Assembly (NCBI GenBank): GCA_017543905.1
Contig: JAFYFC010000046.1
Coordinates: 1 to 57,823 of the forward strand
DNA: 57,823 nt
Source: Clostridia bacterium
GTDB taxonomy: Bacteria; Bacillota; Clostridia; Christensenellales; Aristaeellaceae
Reading direction: 5' to 3'
The notes beneath the pieces are model-generated. The model saw nothing but the letters and a program-made list of their open reading frames with translations, made no database searches and was not told the DNA's origin. Position 1 is the stretch's first letter; every line of letters starts with the position of its first letter. Positions 9,051-17,523 of this stretch are shown piece by piece. Both the position numbers and the translations under genes were made by a program.

Positions 9051-10751
9051 ATGAAGCGCTTATTGATTTGCATAGTCGTAATAGTACTTACGGTGGGTAT
9101 GGCTGCCGGCGCGGAGGATCCGATGCTGACAGCAGTGGAAGCGTACCATGCTTACGACCCGATCGACGCATTCGAACCCCCGATCGACGTCTACACAGTA
9201 AACTACGTCACGATGACTGCTGCCGAGATGAAGAACAGCTTGTGGCTTGATGTATACAGAGAATACCTCGGCGTCAATCTGATATATAAATGGATCATGC
9301 CGCTGAGCCAGTTCGACAACCGTGTAAACGCGGAGATCTCATCCGGCGATATACCGGATATACTGCCGGTAAACTTCGTGCAGCTCAGCCAGCTGATCGA
9401 CGCAGGACTTATCGAGCCCCTTACAGACGTCTGGGAGGATGGGGCAAGCGACCTGACGAAGCGCATGTACGAGTTGGGCGGATGTGAAACGTCATTCAGA
9501 GCGGCGACCCGTGACGGTGAGCTTTGGGCGATACCGCTTGTTACACCGGTTAAGGAAACCACGCGCGCCATGTATCTGAGACAGGACTGGATGGACAATC
9601 TCGGCATGGACGCGCCGACCAATCTCGAAGAGCTTCTGGAGCTCTGCGAAGCCTTCGCGACCAACGATCCCGACGGCGACGGCAGGGACAACACGTATGC
9701 TATCGCGCTGTATTCAGGCTTGTGGGGAGATTACACAGCAGACCTTTCCGGCTTTGCCAACAGCTTCGGCGCGTATCCCACGATCTGGATCGAAAAAGAC
9801 GGTCAAATAGAATACGGCGGTATCCAGCCTGAATGCAAGGAAATGCTCGCGGTGCTGGCAGACTGGTATCAGGCCGGTTACATAGACAAGGATTTTACGC
9901 TGTATTCGCTTTCGGACGTCATGGATCAATTTGCCAGAGGAAAATACGGGTTTATGTACGGCACACACATCGCTATGCTTGAGGGCGGTCAGGTTCTCTA
10001 CAGAAACAATCCGGATTTCGACAGTATGATAGTGGCGCTGCCTGACGTCGGTACGGACGGCTATCCTGCGCTGGCATATGACAATACCGGCAGCTATTAC
10101 GTCGTGCGCAAGGGCTTTGAGCATCCGGAAGTGCTGGTTCAGCTGTTCAACATCATTCATTATTTCGCCTCTGCTTCGTCAGAGGGTCTGACCGATAAGG
10201 ATATGGATCTGACCTGGTGGGACGAGAATCTGTGGACAGGCGGACAGGGCGGGCGTTTCCCCTGGAACAACGCATACCTCAGACCTGAAACGATACATAA
10301 TAACATCGAGAGAAGCTATATCGTGCAGAAAGCGCTGGAAACCGGCGCGCCGGAGGACATCGATGCAGCGTTGTCGACCGGTCTGGGCAGAGTGCTTTAT
10401 GAAGAAGCGTATACGCATATGACCCAGGGAGACCAGATGCGCCTGAGCGACGATCCCGTAACACTGCTGGCTGCCAGCGAGAACTGGCTGCATGCAAAAC
10501 GTTACTACCATTATAAAGCGACTGAGGAAGCCTACGGGGACAATCTCGTGACCGACAAAAGAGGCGGAATCATCACCGACAGTATCGTGGATTATTGGGA
10601 GAGCCTTTATACCTTGCAGCTGACGACCTATACGCAGATCATAACCGGCGAAAAGGACGTGGACGATTTCGATTCGTTCGTTGAGGCGTTTTACCAAATG
10701 GGCGGCGACATAGTCACCGCGGACATAAACGATGCTTACTACGCGAAATAA
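9051..10751 (+). CDS. ABC sugar transporter, extracellular solute-binding protein (LplA-like)
   Basis: ATG 9051 has AAAGGAGG at 9035-9042. The 566-residue protein begins with a signal peptide (MKRLLICIVVIVLTVGMAAG) and then shows the large binding-protein pattern of the Paenibacillus/Bacillus LplA-YtcQ group: SSGDIPDILPVN, a DPDGDGRDNTYA EF-hand-like calcium loop, and GLWGDYTADLSG. It captures oligosaccharide outside the cell for the permeases that follow. There is no lipobox Cys near the predicted cleavage site, which is unusual for a monoderm binding protein. The 3' end overlaps the permease gene by 20 bases, implying translational coupling. No ATPase gene is in the cluster, as usual for this family, which shares a housekeeping MsmX-type ATPase. 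Confidence 0.9.
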   Translation: MKRLLICIVVIVLTVGMAAGAEDPMLTAVEAYHAYDPIDAFEPPIDVYTVNYVTMTAAEMKNSLWLDVYREYLGVNLIYKWIMPLSQFDNRVNAEISSGDIPDILPVNFVQLSQLIDAGLIEPLTDVWEDGASDLTKRMYELGGCETSFRAATRDGELWAIPLVTPVKETTRAMYLRQDWMDNLGMDAPTNLEELLELCEAFATNDPDGDGRDNTYAIALYSGLWGDYTADLSGFANSFGAYPTIWIEKDGQIEYGGIQPECKEMLAVLADWYQAGYIDKDFTLYSLSDVMDQFARGKYGFMYGTHIAMLEGGQVLYRNNPDFDSMIVALPDVGTDGYPALAYDNTGSYYVVRKGFEHPEVLVQLFNIIHYFASASSEGLTDKDMDLTWWDENLWTGGQGGRFPWNNAYLRPETIHNNIERSYIVQKALETGAPEDIDAALSTGLGRVLYEEAYTHMTQGDQMRLSDDPVTLLAASENWLHAKRYYHYKATEEAYGDNLVTDKRGGIITDSIVDYWESLYTLQLTTYTQIITGEKDVDDFDSFVEAFYQMGGDIVTADINDAYYAK

Positions 10752-11667
10752 ACCCGTCAGGCGCAAAGGCGGCATTTATCGCAGTGATAACTGGGCGTAT
10801 ATCAGCATGCTGCTGCCCACTGTAATCCTGCTTTTGATGTTCAACTATTTGCCTATGGCCGGTTTGCTGATCGCGTTTGAACGCTTTATTCCTGCGAAGG
10901 GCCTGTTCTCAGGTTCACAGGATTGGGTGGGGCTGAGAAGCTTTTCGATGGCTTTTACGGATCCGCTCTTTCCGCAGGCCCTCAGGAATACGGTCTTCTT
11001 ATCGATCAGCAAAATGATCCTGTACATGATGGCATCCGTCGGCATGGCGATTCTGATGAGCGAACTGAAGAATTCTTTCCATAAGCGCCTGACGCAGACG
11101 CTCGTATACATTCCGCATTTTATCTCGTGGATAATTTTAGGCAGCGCGATGCGCATGATGTTCGCTTCTGACGGCATCGTCAATCGGCTCATCAACAGTC
11201 TGGGAGGCGAAAATGTAGGTTTTCTTACAGAACCCGGTCCATTCAGCAGGCTGCTGATCGTCAGCGACGTTTGGAAGGAATTCGGGTTTGGCACCATCAT
11301 TTACATGGCAGCGATCGCAGGTATCGATCCGGGCCTGTACGAAGCGGCAAGAATCGACGGAGCGAACAAGCCCCAGCAGATCCGCTATGTCACGATTCCG
11401 GGCATATCGCATATTATCGTAATACTTTCGCTTTTGAACATTGGCGGCGTGCTCAATTCGAGCTTCGACCAGATCATCAACCTGTATTCGCCGAACGTAT
11501 ACCAAAGCGGCGACGTGCTGGATACGCTGATCTACCGAAAAGGCATCGTGGCGAGCAATTACTCTTTGGCTACCGCGATCGGCATGTTCAAGGGCGGAGT
11601 AGGATTGGCGCTGACTTCACTGGCATATTATCTGGCGTACCGCTTTGCAGACTACAGGATATTTTAG
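10732..11667 (+). CDS. ABC sugar transporter permease (LplB/MalF-like)
   Basis: The 311-residue membrane protein has about six hydrophobic segments. The cytoplasmic EAA loop YEAARIDGANKPQQIRYVTI is the contact site for the ATPase. ATG 10732 lies inside the end of the binding-protein gene. The N-terminus (TRNKPVRRKGGIYRSDNWAY) is basic and cytoplasmic. It forms the transmembrane channel together with the next gene product. Confidence 0.92.
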   Translation: MLTTRNKPVRRKGGIYRSDNWAYISMLLPTVILLLMFNYLPMAGLLIAFERFIPAKGLFSGSQDWVGLRSFSMAFTDPLFPQALRNTVFLSISKMILYMMASVGMAILMSELKNSFHKRLTQTLVYIPHFISWIILGSAMRMMFASDGIVNRLINSLGGENVGFLTEPGPFSRLLIVSDVWKEFGFGTIIYMAAIAGIDPGLYEAARIDGANKPQQIRYVTIPGISHIIVILSLLNIGGVLNSSFDQIINLYSPNVYQSGDVLDTLIYRKGIVASNYSLATAIGMFKGGVGLALTSLAYYLAYRFADYRIF

Positions 11668-11675
11668 GTGGCAGG

Positions 11676-12548
11676 ATGAAAAAACGATTCTCGATAGCGA
11701 CAGTTGCGAACACGGTATTCTGTTCGCTCGTGGCTTTCAGCTGCCTGCTGCCGGTAATCCATCTGGCAGCGATGTCGCTTTCCAACGAGGACCTGGTCAT
11801 ATTTGGCCAGGTGAGCCTGTGGCCTAAAGGCTTCAACCTCAGCTCCTACGAATACATCATCGAGAATTCCGCTTTCTGGAGAAGCTGTATGGTGACGCTC
11901 TTGCGCCTCGTTACGGGCGTTCCGCTCAAGCTCATCGTGTGTGTCATGGCGGCGTACCCTTTGAGCAAGCTGGATGGCAGCTTTCGCCACAGGAGCTTAT
12001 TTGTATGGCTGATCTTCTTCACGATGCTGTTTAACGGCGGCCTGATACCGTGGTTCATCGTAATAAACGAGCTAAAGCTTACCGGAAGCTTGTGGGCGCT
12101 GATCCTGCCGTGCGCGGTCGTGCCCGGAAATATCCTGCTGCTGTTAAACTTTCTCAGAACACTGCCCGGTGAAGTGGAGGACTCGGCGCTGATAGACGGA
12201 GCTGGCAGATACCGCATTCTGTTCAGGATCATACTGCCCATATCGAAGCCTGCGCTGGCGACGCTTTGTGTGTATGCGATACTTGAACACTGGAACGCAT
12301 GGTTCGACGGCATCATCTTAATGAATTCACCTGACAGGTATCCGCTGATGTCATATCTGTATTATACGGGGGAGACCATCAGCTTCTCGCAGAAGTCCTC
12401 TGCGGAAATCGTGGACGCGGCTGGGATGGGAAGACGCACGTACAGGGCTGCACAGGTGTTTATCTCGACATTGCCTATGCTGGCAGTTTATCCGTTCTTC
12501 CAAAGATATTTTACAAAGGGTATCGTGCTTGGCGCGGTAAAGGGATAG
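11676..12548 (+). CDS. ABC sugar transporter permease (LplC/YtcP/MalG-like)
   Basis: ATG 11676 follows AGGTGG, which overlaps the stop codon of the previous permease. The 290-residue protein has six membrane segments and the EAA loop EDSALIDGAGRYRILFRIIL. The C-terminal KGIVLGAVKG is the standard end of YtcP-type permeases (KGVMIGSVKG in the second transporter of this window). It is the partner of the preceding permease. Confidence 0.92.
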   Translation: MKKRFSIATVANTVFCSLVAFSCLLPVIHLAAMSLSNEDLVIFGQVSLWPKGFNLSSYEYIIENSAFWRSCMVTLLRLVTGVPLKLIVCVMAAYPLSKLDGSFRHRSLFVWLIFFTMLFNGGLIPWFIVINELKLTGSLWALILPCAVVPGNILLLLNFLRTLPGEVEDSALIDGAGRYRILFRIILPISKPALATLCVYAILEHWNAWFDGIILMNSPDRYPLMSYLYYTGETISFSQKSSAEIVDAAGMGRRTYRAAQVFISTLPMLAVYPFFQRYFTKGIVLGAVKG

Positions 12549-12556
12549 TGACGAAC

Positions 12557-14155
12557 ATGAAGTTAAAACGGATCGCATGCGTAATACTGACGAGCTTAAT
12601 AATGACGAACCTGTACTGCTTTGCGGATGCGCTCGTGTTTCCGGAGGATACGGGCGGATGGACGCTGAAAAGCTTTAAGACCAAGTCCCTGATAATTCAC
12701 GACACGCAGGTGCTCTATGAAGACGGCAAGTATTATGCGTCTATGACCAACGACGATACGGTATATGTATCGGACGACCTGAAAAGCTGGAAGCGGGCAG
12801 GTATACGGCCTACAGGCTGGTATTCGCCGGAGGAGCATAACTATCTGACCTGGGCACCCTGCTATATAAAGCTCAGACAGCCGTATACGGCGCCGAACGG
12901 AGAAGCATATGAGTATGCTTTATTCGACGCGCTTTCTTATTGGGGCAGTCAGGACAGCCGCATACGCTGCTTCGTGATGCATGAGCCGGCACCTGACAGC
13001 AAAGCAGAGTACTATTATGTCGGAGACGTAATGAGCAGCGGCAAGTATGCGCTGAAGGAAGTGCCGAACCCGCGCAAGAGCTATGAGGACGAAGAGACCG
13101 GCGCGGAAGGCGCAAAGTACTACTTTGTCGAAGGCTATGAAAGACAGCGCTCGGCAGGGGTAAGCAACGCATGGAACGCCATCGATCCCGATGTACTGTA
13201 CGGTGAGGACGGTAAACTGTATTTGGTTTGGGGCAGCTGGTTTGGCGGGATATTCGTAACGGAGCTCGATCAGAACACGTTGATGCCACTGTCGAATCGC
13301 GCAGACAGCTACACGCGCATTGCTTACATGTATGCGGACGAGTGCATCGAAGGCGCTACGGTGTTCTATCACGAGGGCTATTACTATTTGTGCGTAGCCT
13401 ACGGAGATATTTGCTACAGCTACAATACAAGGATAGCGCGCAGTGAAAGCATAACCGGACCATATCTCGATTATAACGGCGCAAGCATGACGGGTGCAAA
13501 CGGCATGATCGGAACCCGGGCAGCGGCACCCTATGCTTTTGAAAACGACAAAGGATGGCGCGGACAGGGGCATTGCGACTGGGTATACAATCCGGATACG
13601 GACGAGTATTTCCTTCTGATGAACGGACGCACAGTCGACGACGAGTACGCCCGTCAAATGGTAAGAAGTGTTTGGTGGCTTGACGGCTGGCCGGTATTGG
13701 CGCCTGAAATCGCCGCAGCAGACACGGCGCGCACTGTGCTTGACGACGCGGGAAACGCAGTGAAATCGTCTGCAAAAGCGCCGGGGAGACAAAACGTAGC
13801 ACAAGAGCTGATAGCGGGAGAATATGAAATCGTTGTTTTCAGGAGGGACATGAATCAGCACGTCAACGAGGAAGTGCTCGAAAAGAGCCGAAGGATAACG
13901 CTTGCGGACGATGGAAGCGTGAGCGGCGCTTACAGCGGCAGCTGGCATATGGACGAAGAGGGCATCGTCAACATAACCCTTGACGGTGTAAAACTGAGAG
14001 CGATAGCGAGTCCGGTTTACGATTGGGAAAGAGAACGGGCAGGGATAATTGCTTTGTCCGGGTTGACCGAAAAAGGGGCGTACTCAGATCCGATGGCAGG
14101 CACTGCGGTATGGCTAAAGGGAACGGAGGTTGTGGCAAATGTCGTATCAGAATAA
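12557..14155 (+). CDS. Glycoside hydrolase family 43, arabinanase-like, secreted
   Basis: The five-bladed GH43 propeller shows its three acids: Asp49 (IIHDTQ, general base), Asp210 (NAIDPDV) and Glu265 (ECIEGAT, general acid). GKLYLVWGSWFGGIFVTELD is characteristic of endo-1,5-alpha-arabinanase relatives. From about residue 425 a small beta domain follows (ITLADDGSVSGAYSGSWHMD and IALSGLTEKG), resembling the C-terminal barrel of two-domain arabinanases. A signal peptide precedes FADALVFPED. Its Cys21 is preceded by Tyr, so it is not a lipobox. GTG 12548 overlaps the previous stop, but ATG 12557 has better spacing from AAAGGG. The product is close in sequence to the next gene, so the pair is a tandem duplication. 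Arabinan is the likeliest substrate; other arabinose- or xylose-containing polymers are possible. Confidence 0.87.
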   Translation: MKLKRIACVILTSLIMTNLYCFADALVFPEDTGGWTLKSFKTKSLIIHDTQVLYEDGKYYASMTNDDTVYVSDDLKSWKRAGIRPTGWYSPEEHNYLTWAPCYIKLRQPYTAPNGEAYEYALFDALSYWGSQDSRIRCFVMHEPAPDSKAEYYYVGDVMSSGKYALKEVPNPRKSYEDEETGAEGAKYYFVEGYERQRSAGVSNAWNAIDPDVLYGEDGKLYLVWGSWFGGIFVTELDQNTLMPLSNRADSYTRIAYMYADECIEGATVFYHEGYYYLCVAYGDICYSYNTRIARSESITGPYLDYNGASMTGANGMIGTRAAAPYAFENDKGWRGQGHCDWVYNPDTDEYFLLMNGRTVDDEYARQMVRSVWWLDGWPVLAPEIAAADTARTVLDDAGNAVKSSAKAPGRQNVAQELIAGEYEIVVFRRDMNQHVNEEVLEKSRRITLADDGSVSGAYSGSWHMDEEGIVNITLDGVKLRAIASPVYDWERERAGIIALSGLTEKGAYSDPMAGTAVWLKGTEVVANVVSE

Positions 14156-15743
14156 GATGATAAAGCTTATGGCGTTGCTTTCATGCCTGGTGCTGCTGTT
14201 TGGCTGCGCATCAGGCGACGAAATCGTTTTTCCGTCCGATACAGGCGGGATGACGCTTTCGGTCTTCAGAAACGATACCAATTATATCCACGATACGGAA
14301 GCGGTGTACGTCAACGGAAAGTGGTACGGCAGCTGGACGAACAATCACGCTGTCTATGAGAGCGACGATCTCAGGACATGGAAGGCCGTTTCAAGACGGC
14401 CTACCGGCTGGTACAGCTTTGAGGAGAACAACTGGCTGTCATATGCGCCGTGCTATCTGAAATTGCGCGTTCCCTATACAGCAAGCAACGGAGTCGAGTA
14501 TCACTATGCGCTGTTCGACTCTCTGAGCGAGTGGGGACATCAGGAAGCGCGCATCCGCTGCTTCGTGATGAACGATCCCGCTCCGTGCGGAAGCATGGGC
14601 ATGATCCTCAAAAGCTATTATTATGTGGGCGACGTCATGTCGAGCGGACAGTATTCTTTGCCGGAGGTCACAAATTTCATTCCGTCCTACGAATATGAAA
14701 CCGGAGAAGGCCCGGCACGCTATTATCCTGTGGAGGGATACCACAGTTCTTATTCCGTAACTGACGCAAACGGCTGGAACGCCATAGATCCACAGGCTCT
14801 TTACGATAAAGACGGCAGATTGTATCTCGTCTTCGGAGCCTGGCACGGCGGGATCTTTATCACAGAGCTCGACCAGAGTACACTGATGCCCGTGTCCAAT
14901 AAAGCGGAAGATTACACTCGCATCGCCATGCATATTTTCGACCAGTGTATAGAAGGCGCGAATATTCTTTATCATGACGGATACTATTATTTGACAGTCG
15001 CATATGGCGATGTACAGAAAACCTACAATATCCGTCTTGCCAGAAGCGAAAGCATCCTGGGACCTTATGTCGATTACAACGGTTACTCTATGCTGGAAGC
15101 GGACGGATCGATCGGAACACGCCTGGCAGGTCCGTACGCCTTTGACGGCGACGACGGATTCCTTGGACAGGGACACGCCTTCTGGGCGCACAATCCCGAT
15201 ACGGACGAATACTTTTTACTCTCCAATGCGCGCGTAAAGGATACTCTGGCTACGCGGCAGATGGTCAGAAGCGTATACTTCCTTACGGATGGCTGGCCGG
15301 TATTGTCTCCTGAAATGGCTACGTGCGACACGCTCAAAAGCATTGTCGACGAAAACGGGAATGCCGTAAAAGCGCCGGCTGCTGCGCCGAGCGTGCAAAG
15401 CATACCGGAGGATATGGTTCTGGGAAGCTGGGAAATAATCATACATGAACGGCTGAAAGCGCAGCTGCCCAAACAGTACACTTCAAAAAGAATTGTTCTG
15501 AACAGTGACGGTACGATAAGCGGTGAGCTTACCGGAACATGGAATAAAACAGGCGACAACGTCGTCAACCTGATTATTTCAGGCCGGAAAGCGGAAATGT
15601 TCGTTACGGTAGGATACGACTGGGAAAACGGGACCGGCGGGATTCTCGTTATGAGCGGCTTGACTGAGCCCGGAGCCGCCAATGATCCTATGGCCGGCAG
15701 CGCTGTCTGGATGAAGCAGCGCATTGATGATCCGAAACCTTAG
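14139..15743 (+). CDS. Glycoside hydrolase family 43, arabinanase-like lipoprotein (paralogue of preceding gene)
   Basis: ATG 14139 lies 9 bases after GGAGG (14125-14129) and inside the end of the preceding gene. The signal peptide ends in a lipobox, LLFGC, so this copy is probably membrane-anchored, unlike its neighbour. Catalytic acids are visible at Asp52 (IHDTEA), Asp217 (NAIDPQ) and Glu272 (QCIEGAN). LYLVFGAWHGGIFITELDQS matches the same blade as in the first copy. The C-terminal beta domain is kept (LNSDGTISGELTGTWNKTGD). The protein has 534 residues. Identity with the first copy runs from the signal peptide to the C-terminus, so this is a full-length tandem duplication with divergent anchoring and probably divergent specificity. 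Confidence 0.87.
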   Translation: MSYQNKMIKLMALLSCLVLLFGCASGDEIVFPSDTGGMTLSVFRNDTNYIHDTEAVYVNGKWYGSWTNNHAVYESDDLRTWKAVSRRPTGWYSFEENNWLSYAPCYLKLRVPYTASNGVEYHYALFDSLSEWGHQEARIRCFVMNDPAPCGSMGMILKSYYYVGDVMSSGQYSLPEVTNFIPSYEYETGEGPARYYPVEGYHSSYSVTDANGWNAIDPQALYDKDGRLYLVFGAWHGGIFITELDQSTLMPVSNKAEDYTRIAMHIFDQCIEGANILYHDGYYYLTVAYGDVQKTYNIRLARSESILGPYVDYNGYSMLEADGSIGTRLAGPYAFDGDDGFLGQGHAFWAHNPDTDEYFLLSNARVKDTLATRQMVRSVYFLTDGWPVLSPEMATCDTLKSIVDENGNAVKAPAAAPSVQSIPEDMVLGSWEIIIHERLKAQLPKQYTSKRIVLNSDGTISGELTGTWNKTGDNVVNLIISGRKAEMFVTVGYDWENGTGGILVMSGLTEPGAANDPMAGSAVWMKQRIDDPKP

Positions 15744-15756
15744 CCTGTGAGGCTAA
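15740..15756 (+). other. Small hairpin overlapping the GH43 stop codon
   Basis: TTAGCC, loop TGTGA, GGCTAA, with the stop TAG inside the left arm. No T-tract follows, so it is more likely an RNA-stability or partial-attenuation element before the LamG gene than a terminator. Confidence 0.4.
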
Positions 15757-15779
15757 AGTAATAAAAAGGAGGGACAACA

Positions 15780-17255
15780 ATGAAGAAATGGTTGATCCTT
15801 GCACTGGCACTGGTTATGTGCCTTATGTCCGTAAGCGCATTTGCCGATGGCGAATTGTTCAAGCTTGGCGAAAATGAGCTTACATTGATGGGCGGCGCGG
15901 TGATAGAAGACGGCGCACTCAAGCTGCCCGGCGGCGCAAGCCACGAGGGCGGCTATGCAGTGCTGCCTGAAAAGCTGATCGGTGAGGTTACCGACAGCAT
16001 GAGCCTGAGCACCTGGGTTTATATCCCCGAGGACGCAAAGGTGAACACCTACCTGTTCTCGTTTGCCAACGGCGGAGCCTGGCCGGCAGTATTTGCCTGC
16101 GTAACTCCGCAAGGTAACCTTGCCCTGAACATCGATTATCGCGGCAATCTCTGCACAGAGGCCTTGGTTCCTGCGGGTGTTTGGACCTATATTACGCTGT
16201 CGATCAGCACGCAGGAAATCGATCTGTACATTGCGGGCGAGCTGAAGGCAAGCTATAACGCGGTAAGCCATGAAGAAGTCAACTGCTATTGGTGCGTCAC
16301 CAACGGCGGCACGGCCGATACGACCTTCTTCGGCAATCTCAACAAGATCGACGCGGTCGAAGGTCTGATCGGCACCGTGACGTGGGTAAACGGCTACGAC
16401 CAATTAGGCGACGCGACGGCGATGTTCGCAGACTACGTTCTTTACGCCAAAGCGCTTACCGCTGACGAAGCTGCAGCGCTGTATGCCGGCGCAAAGGTTC
16501 CCGCAGCGGCGTGGCCTATCGGCGCAGCGGCTGTCGAAGGTCAGGAAGACGGTAAAGCGAAAGACGCATCGATACCTGAAGACGGTCTGAGACTCAGCGT
16601 TTCTTTCGCAGACGACGAGATCGAAACGGTAGGCAACGCTCAGATAAAAGACGGCAAGCTGATACTAAACGGCGGCGCCTGGCGCGAAGGCGGACACGCT
16701 CTGCTTCCCGAAAACGCACTGTTGATGTGCGGCAACGAGATGACGCTCAGCATGTTCGTCAATATCGAGCCCGCACCCGAAGGACGTTCCTTCCTGTTTG
16801 CGTTCTCCAATCGAGATTCGTGGCCCGGCTTGTATTCCTTTGTCGATGTCGACGGGCTCGTACATTTCAACGTGGATTACCGCGGTGAAATGATCCCGCA
16901 GAAGGCGATCGAGTTCGGCAAATGGAATCACCTGACATTCGTCGCCTCTACGACGGAAGTCAGCGTCTACGTAAACGGTGAGCTGCTCGGCGCGTATTAT
17001 TGCCCGTACGATACGAAGGACGCAGAATGGGAGTTCCTGAATTCCTGGACCGACTGGACGTATTTTGGCTACGTCGAGAAGACCGGTTTAAGAACGGGCA
17101 GGATCGGCAGTGGCTATCTGTCGCTGGGCGATCAGAGCGGCATCGATATGAAGGGTGAAATCGACGAGCTTCGCCTGTATTCAAAGGCTCTGAACGCGGA
17201 ACAGGTCAAGGCTTTGTTTGAAACGGAAAATGCCGCCGCGGGTTACGTAGATTAA
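15780..17255 (+). CDS. Secreted double LamG/concanavalin-like lectin-domain protein
   Basis: ATG 15780 follows AAAAGGAGGGACAACA. After the signal peptide (MKKWLILALALVMCLMSVSA) come two homologous LamG_3-type jelly rolls, about residues 25-245 and 270-485. Each has the pattern LKLPGGASHEGGYAVLPEKL / LILNGGAWREGGHALLPENA, then LSTWVYI / LSMFVNI, NIDYRG / NVDYRG, a YIxGEL strand, and a final DYVLYAKALTADEAAALY / DELRLYSKALNAEQVKALF. No catalytic domain is attached and no anchor is visible. It probably binds the polysaccharide attacked by the two GH43 enzymes encoded just upstream. Its TAA stop codon lies inside the left terminal repeat of the element at 17252. Confidence 0.87.
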   Translation: MKKWLILALALVMCLMSVSAFADGELFKLGENELTLMGGAVIEDGALKLPGGASHEGGYAVLPEKLIGEVTDSMSLSTWVYIPEDAKVNTYLFSFANGGAWPAVFACVTPQGNLALNIDYRGNLCTEALVPAGVWTYITLSISTQEIDLYIAGELKASYNAVSHEEVNCYWCVTNGGTADTTFFGNLNKIDAVEGLIGTVTWVNGYDQLGDATAMFADYVLYAKALTADEAAALYAGAKVPAAAWPIGAAAVEGQEDGKAKDASIPEDGLRLSVSFADDEIETVGNAQIKDGKLILNGGAWREGGHALLPENALLMCGNEMTLSMFVNIEPAPEGRSFLFAFSNRDSWPGLYSFVDVDGLVHFNVDYRGEMIPQKAIEFGKWNHLTFVASTTEVSVYVNGELLGAYYCPYDTKDAEWEFLNSWTDWTYFGYVEKTGLRTGRIGSGYLSLGDQSGIDMKGEIDELRLYSKALNAEQVKALFETENAAAGYVD

Positions 17256-17419
17256 GGAATCCCTGATTAATTCGGCAGCACATCCGGCGGCGCCTTTTCC
17301 GCCATCTACTTCTTGCAAATTCTTTGATTTACCTCCAGTAAACCTTCAGAATTTGCAATCGTATCTGACGAAAAATTCACTCGCCGCCTGACCACCTCAT
17401 TTAATCAGTGCTTCCTTAA
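17252..17419. mobile_element. MITE-like element, complete copy
   Basis: About 168 bp bounded by inverted repeats TTAAGGAATCCCTGATTA (17252-17269) and TAATCAGTGCTTCCTTAA (17402-17419), matching at 16 of 18 positions. Inside, TTGCAAATTCT and AGAATTTGCAA form a second perfect inverted repeat around a shorter GATTTAC/GTAAACC stem. It has no coding capacity. A partial copy of the left two-fifths lies at 56246-56326. Confidence 0.7.
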
Positions 17420-17430
17420 TCCGTGCAGCG

Positions 17431-17470
17431 AACGTCCCCGCCCAAAACGGCGCGGGGACGTTTGACATTT
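17431..17470 (+). terminator. Terminator of glycan operon 1
   Basis: AACGTCCCCGC (17431-17441) pairs with GCGGGGACGTT (17452-17462), an 11-bp GC-rich stem followed by TGACATTT. The T-tract is weak. The right arm abuts the -35 box of the regulator promoter. Confidence 0.65.
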
Positions 17471-17490
17471 GGAAAAACGAAGCATATAAT
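17462..17490 (+). promoter_or_regulatory. Consensus sigma-A promoter of the YesN/AraC-type regulator
   Basis: TTGACA at 17462-17467, exactly 17 bases, TATAAT at 17485-17490: a perfect match to consensus, about 34 bases before the start codon. It suggests strong or constitutive expression of the regulator, independent of the operon upstream. Confidence 0.85.
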
Positions 17491-17523
17491 AACAGTGAAA
17501 GACGATCTAAGCAGGTGAAAGCA

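Noticed and set aside
12920..13948. 342-codon open frame on the minus strand
   Set aside because: Opposite the first GH43 gene with all its catalytic acids; sequence has no domain character.
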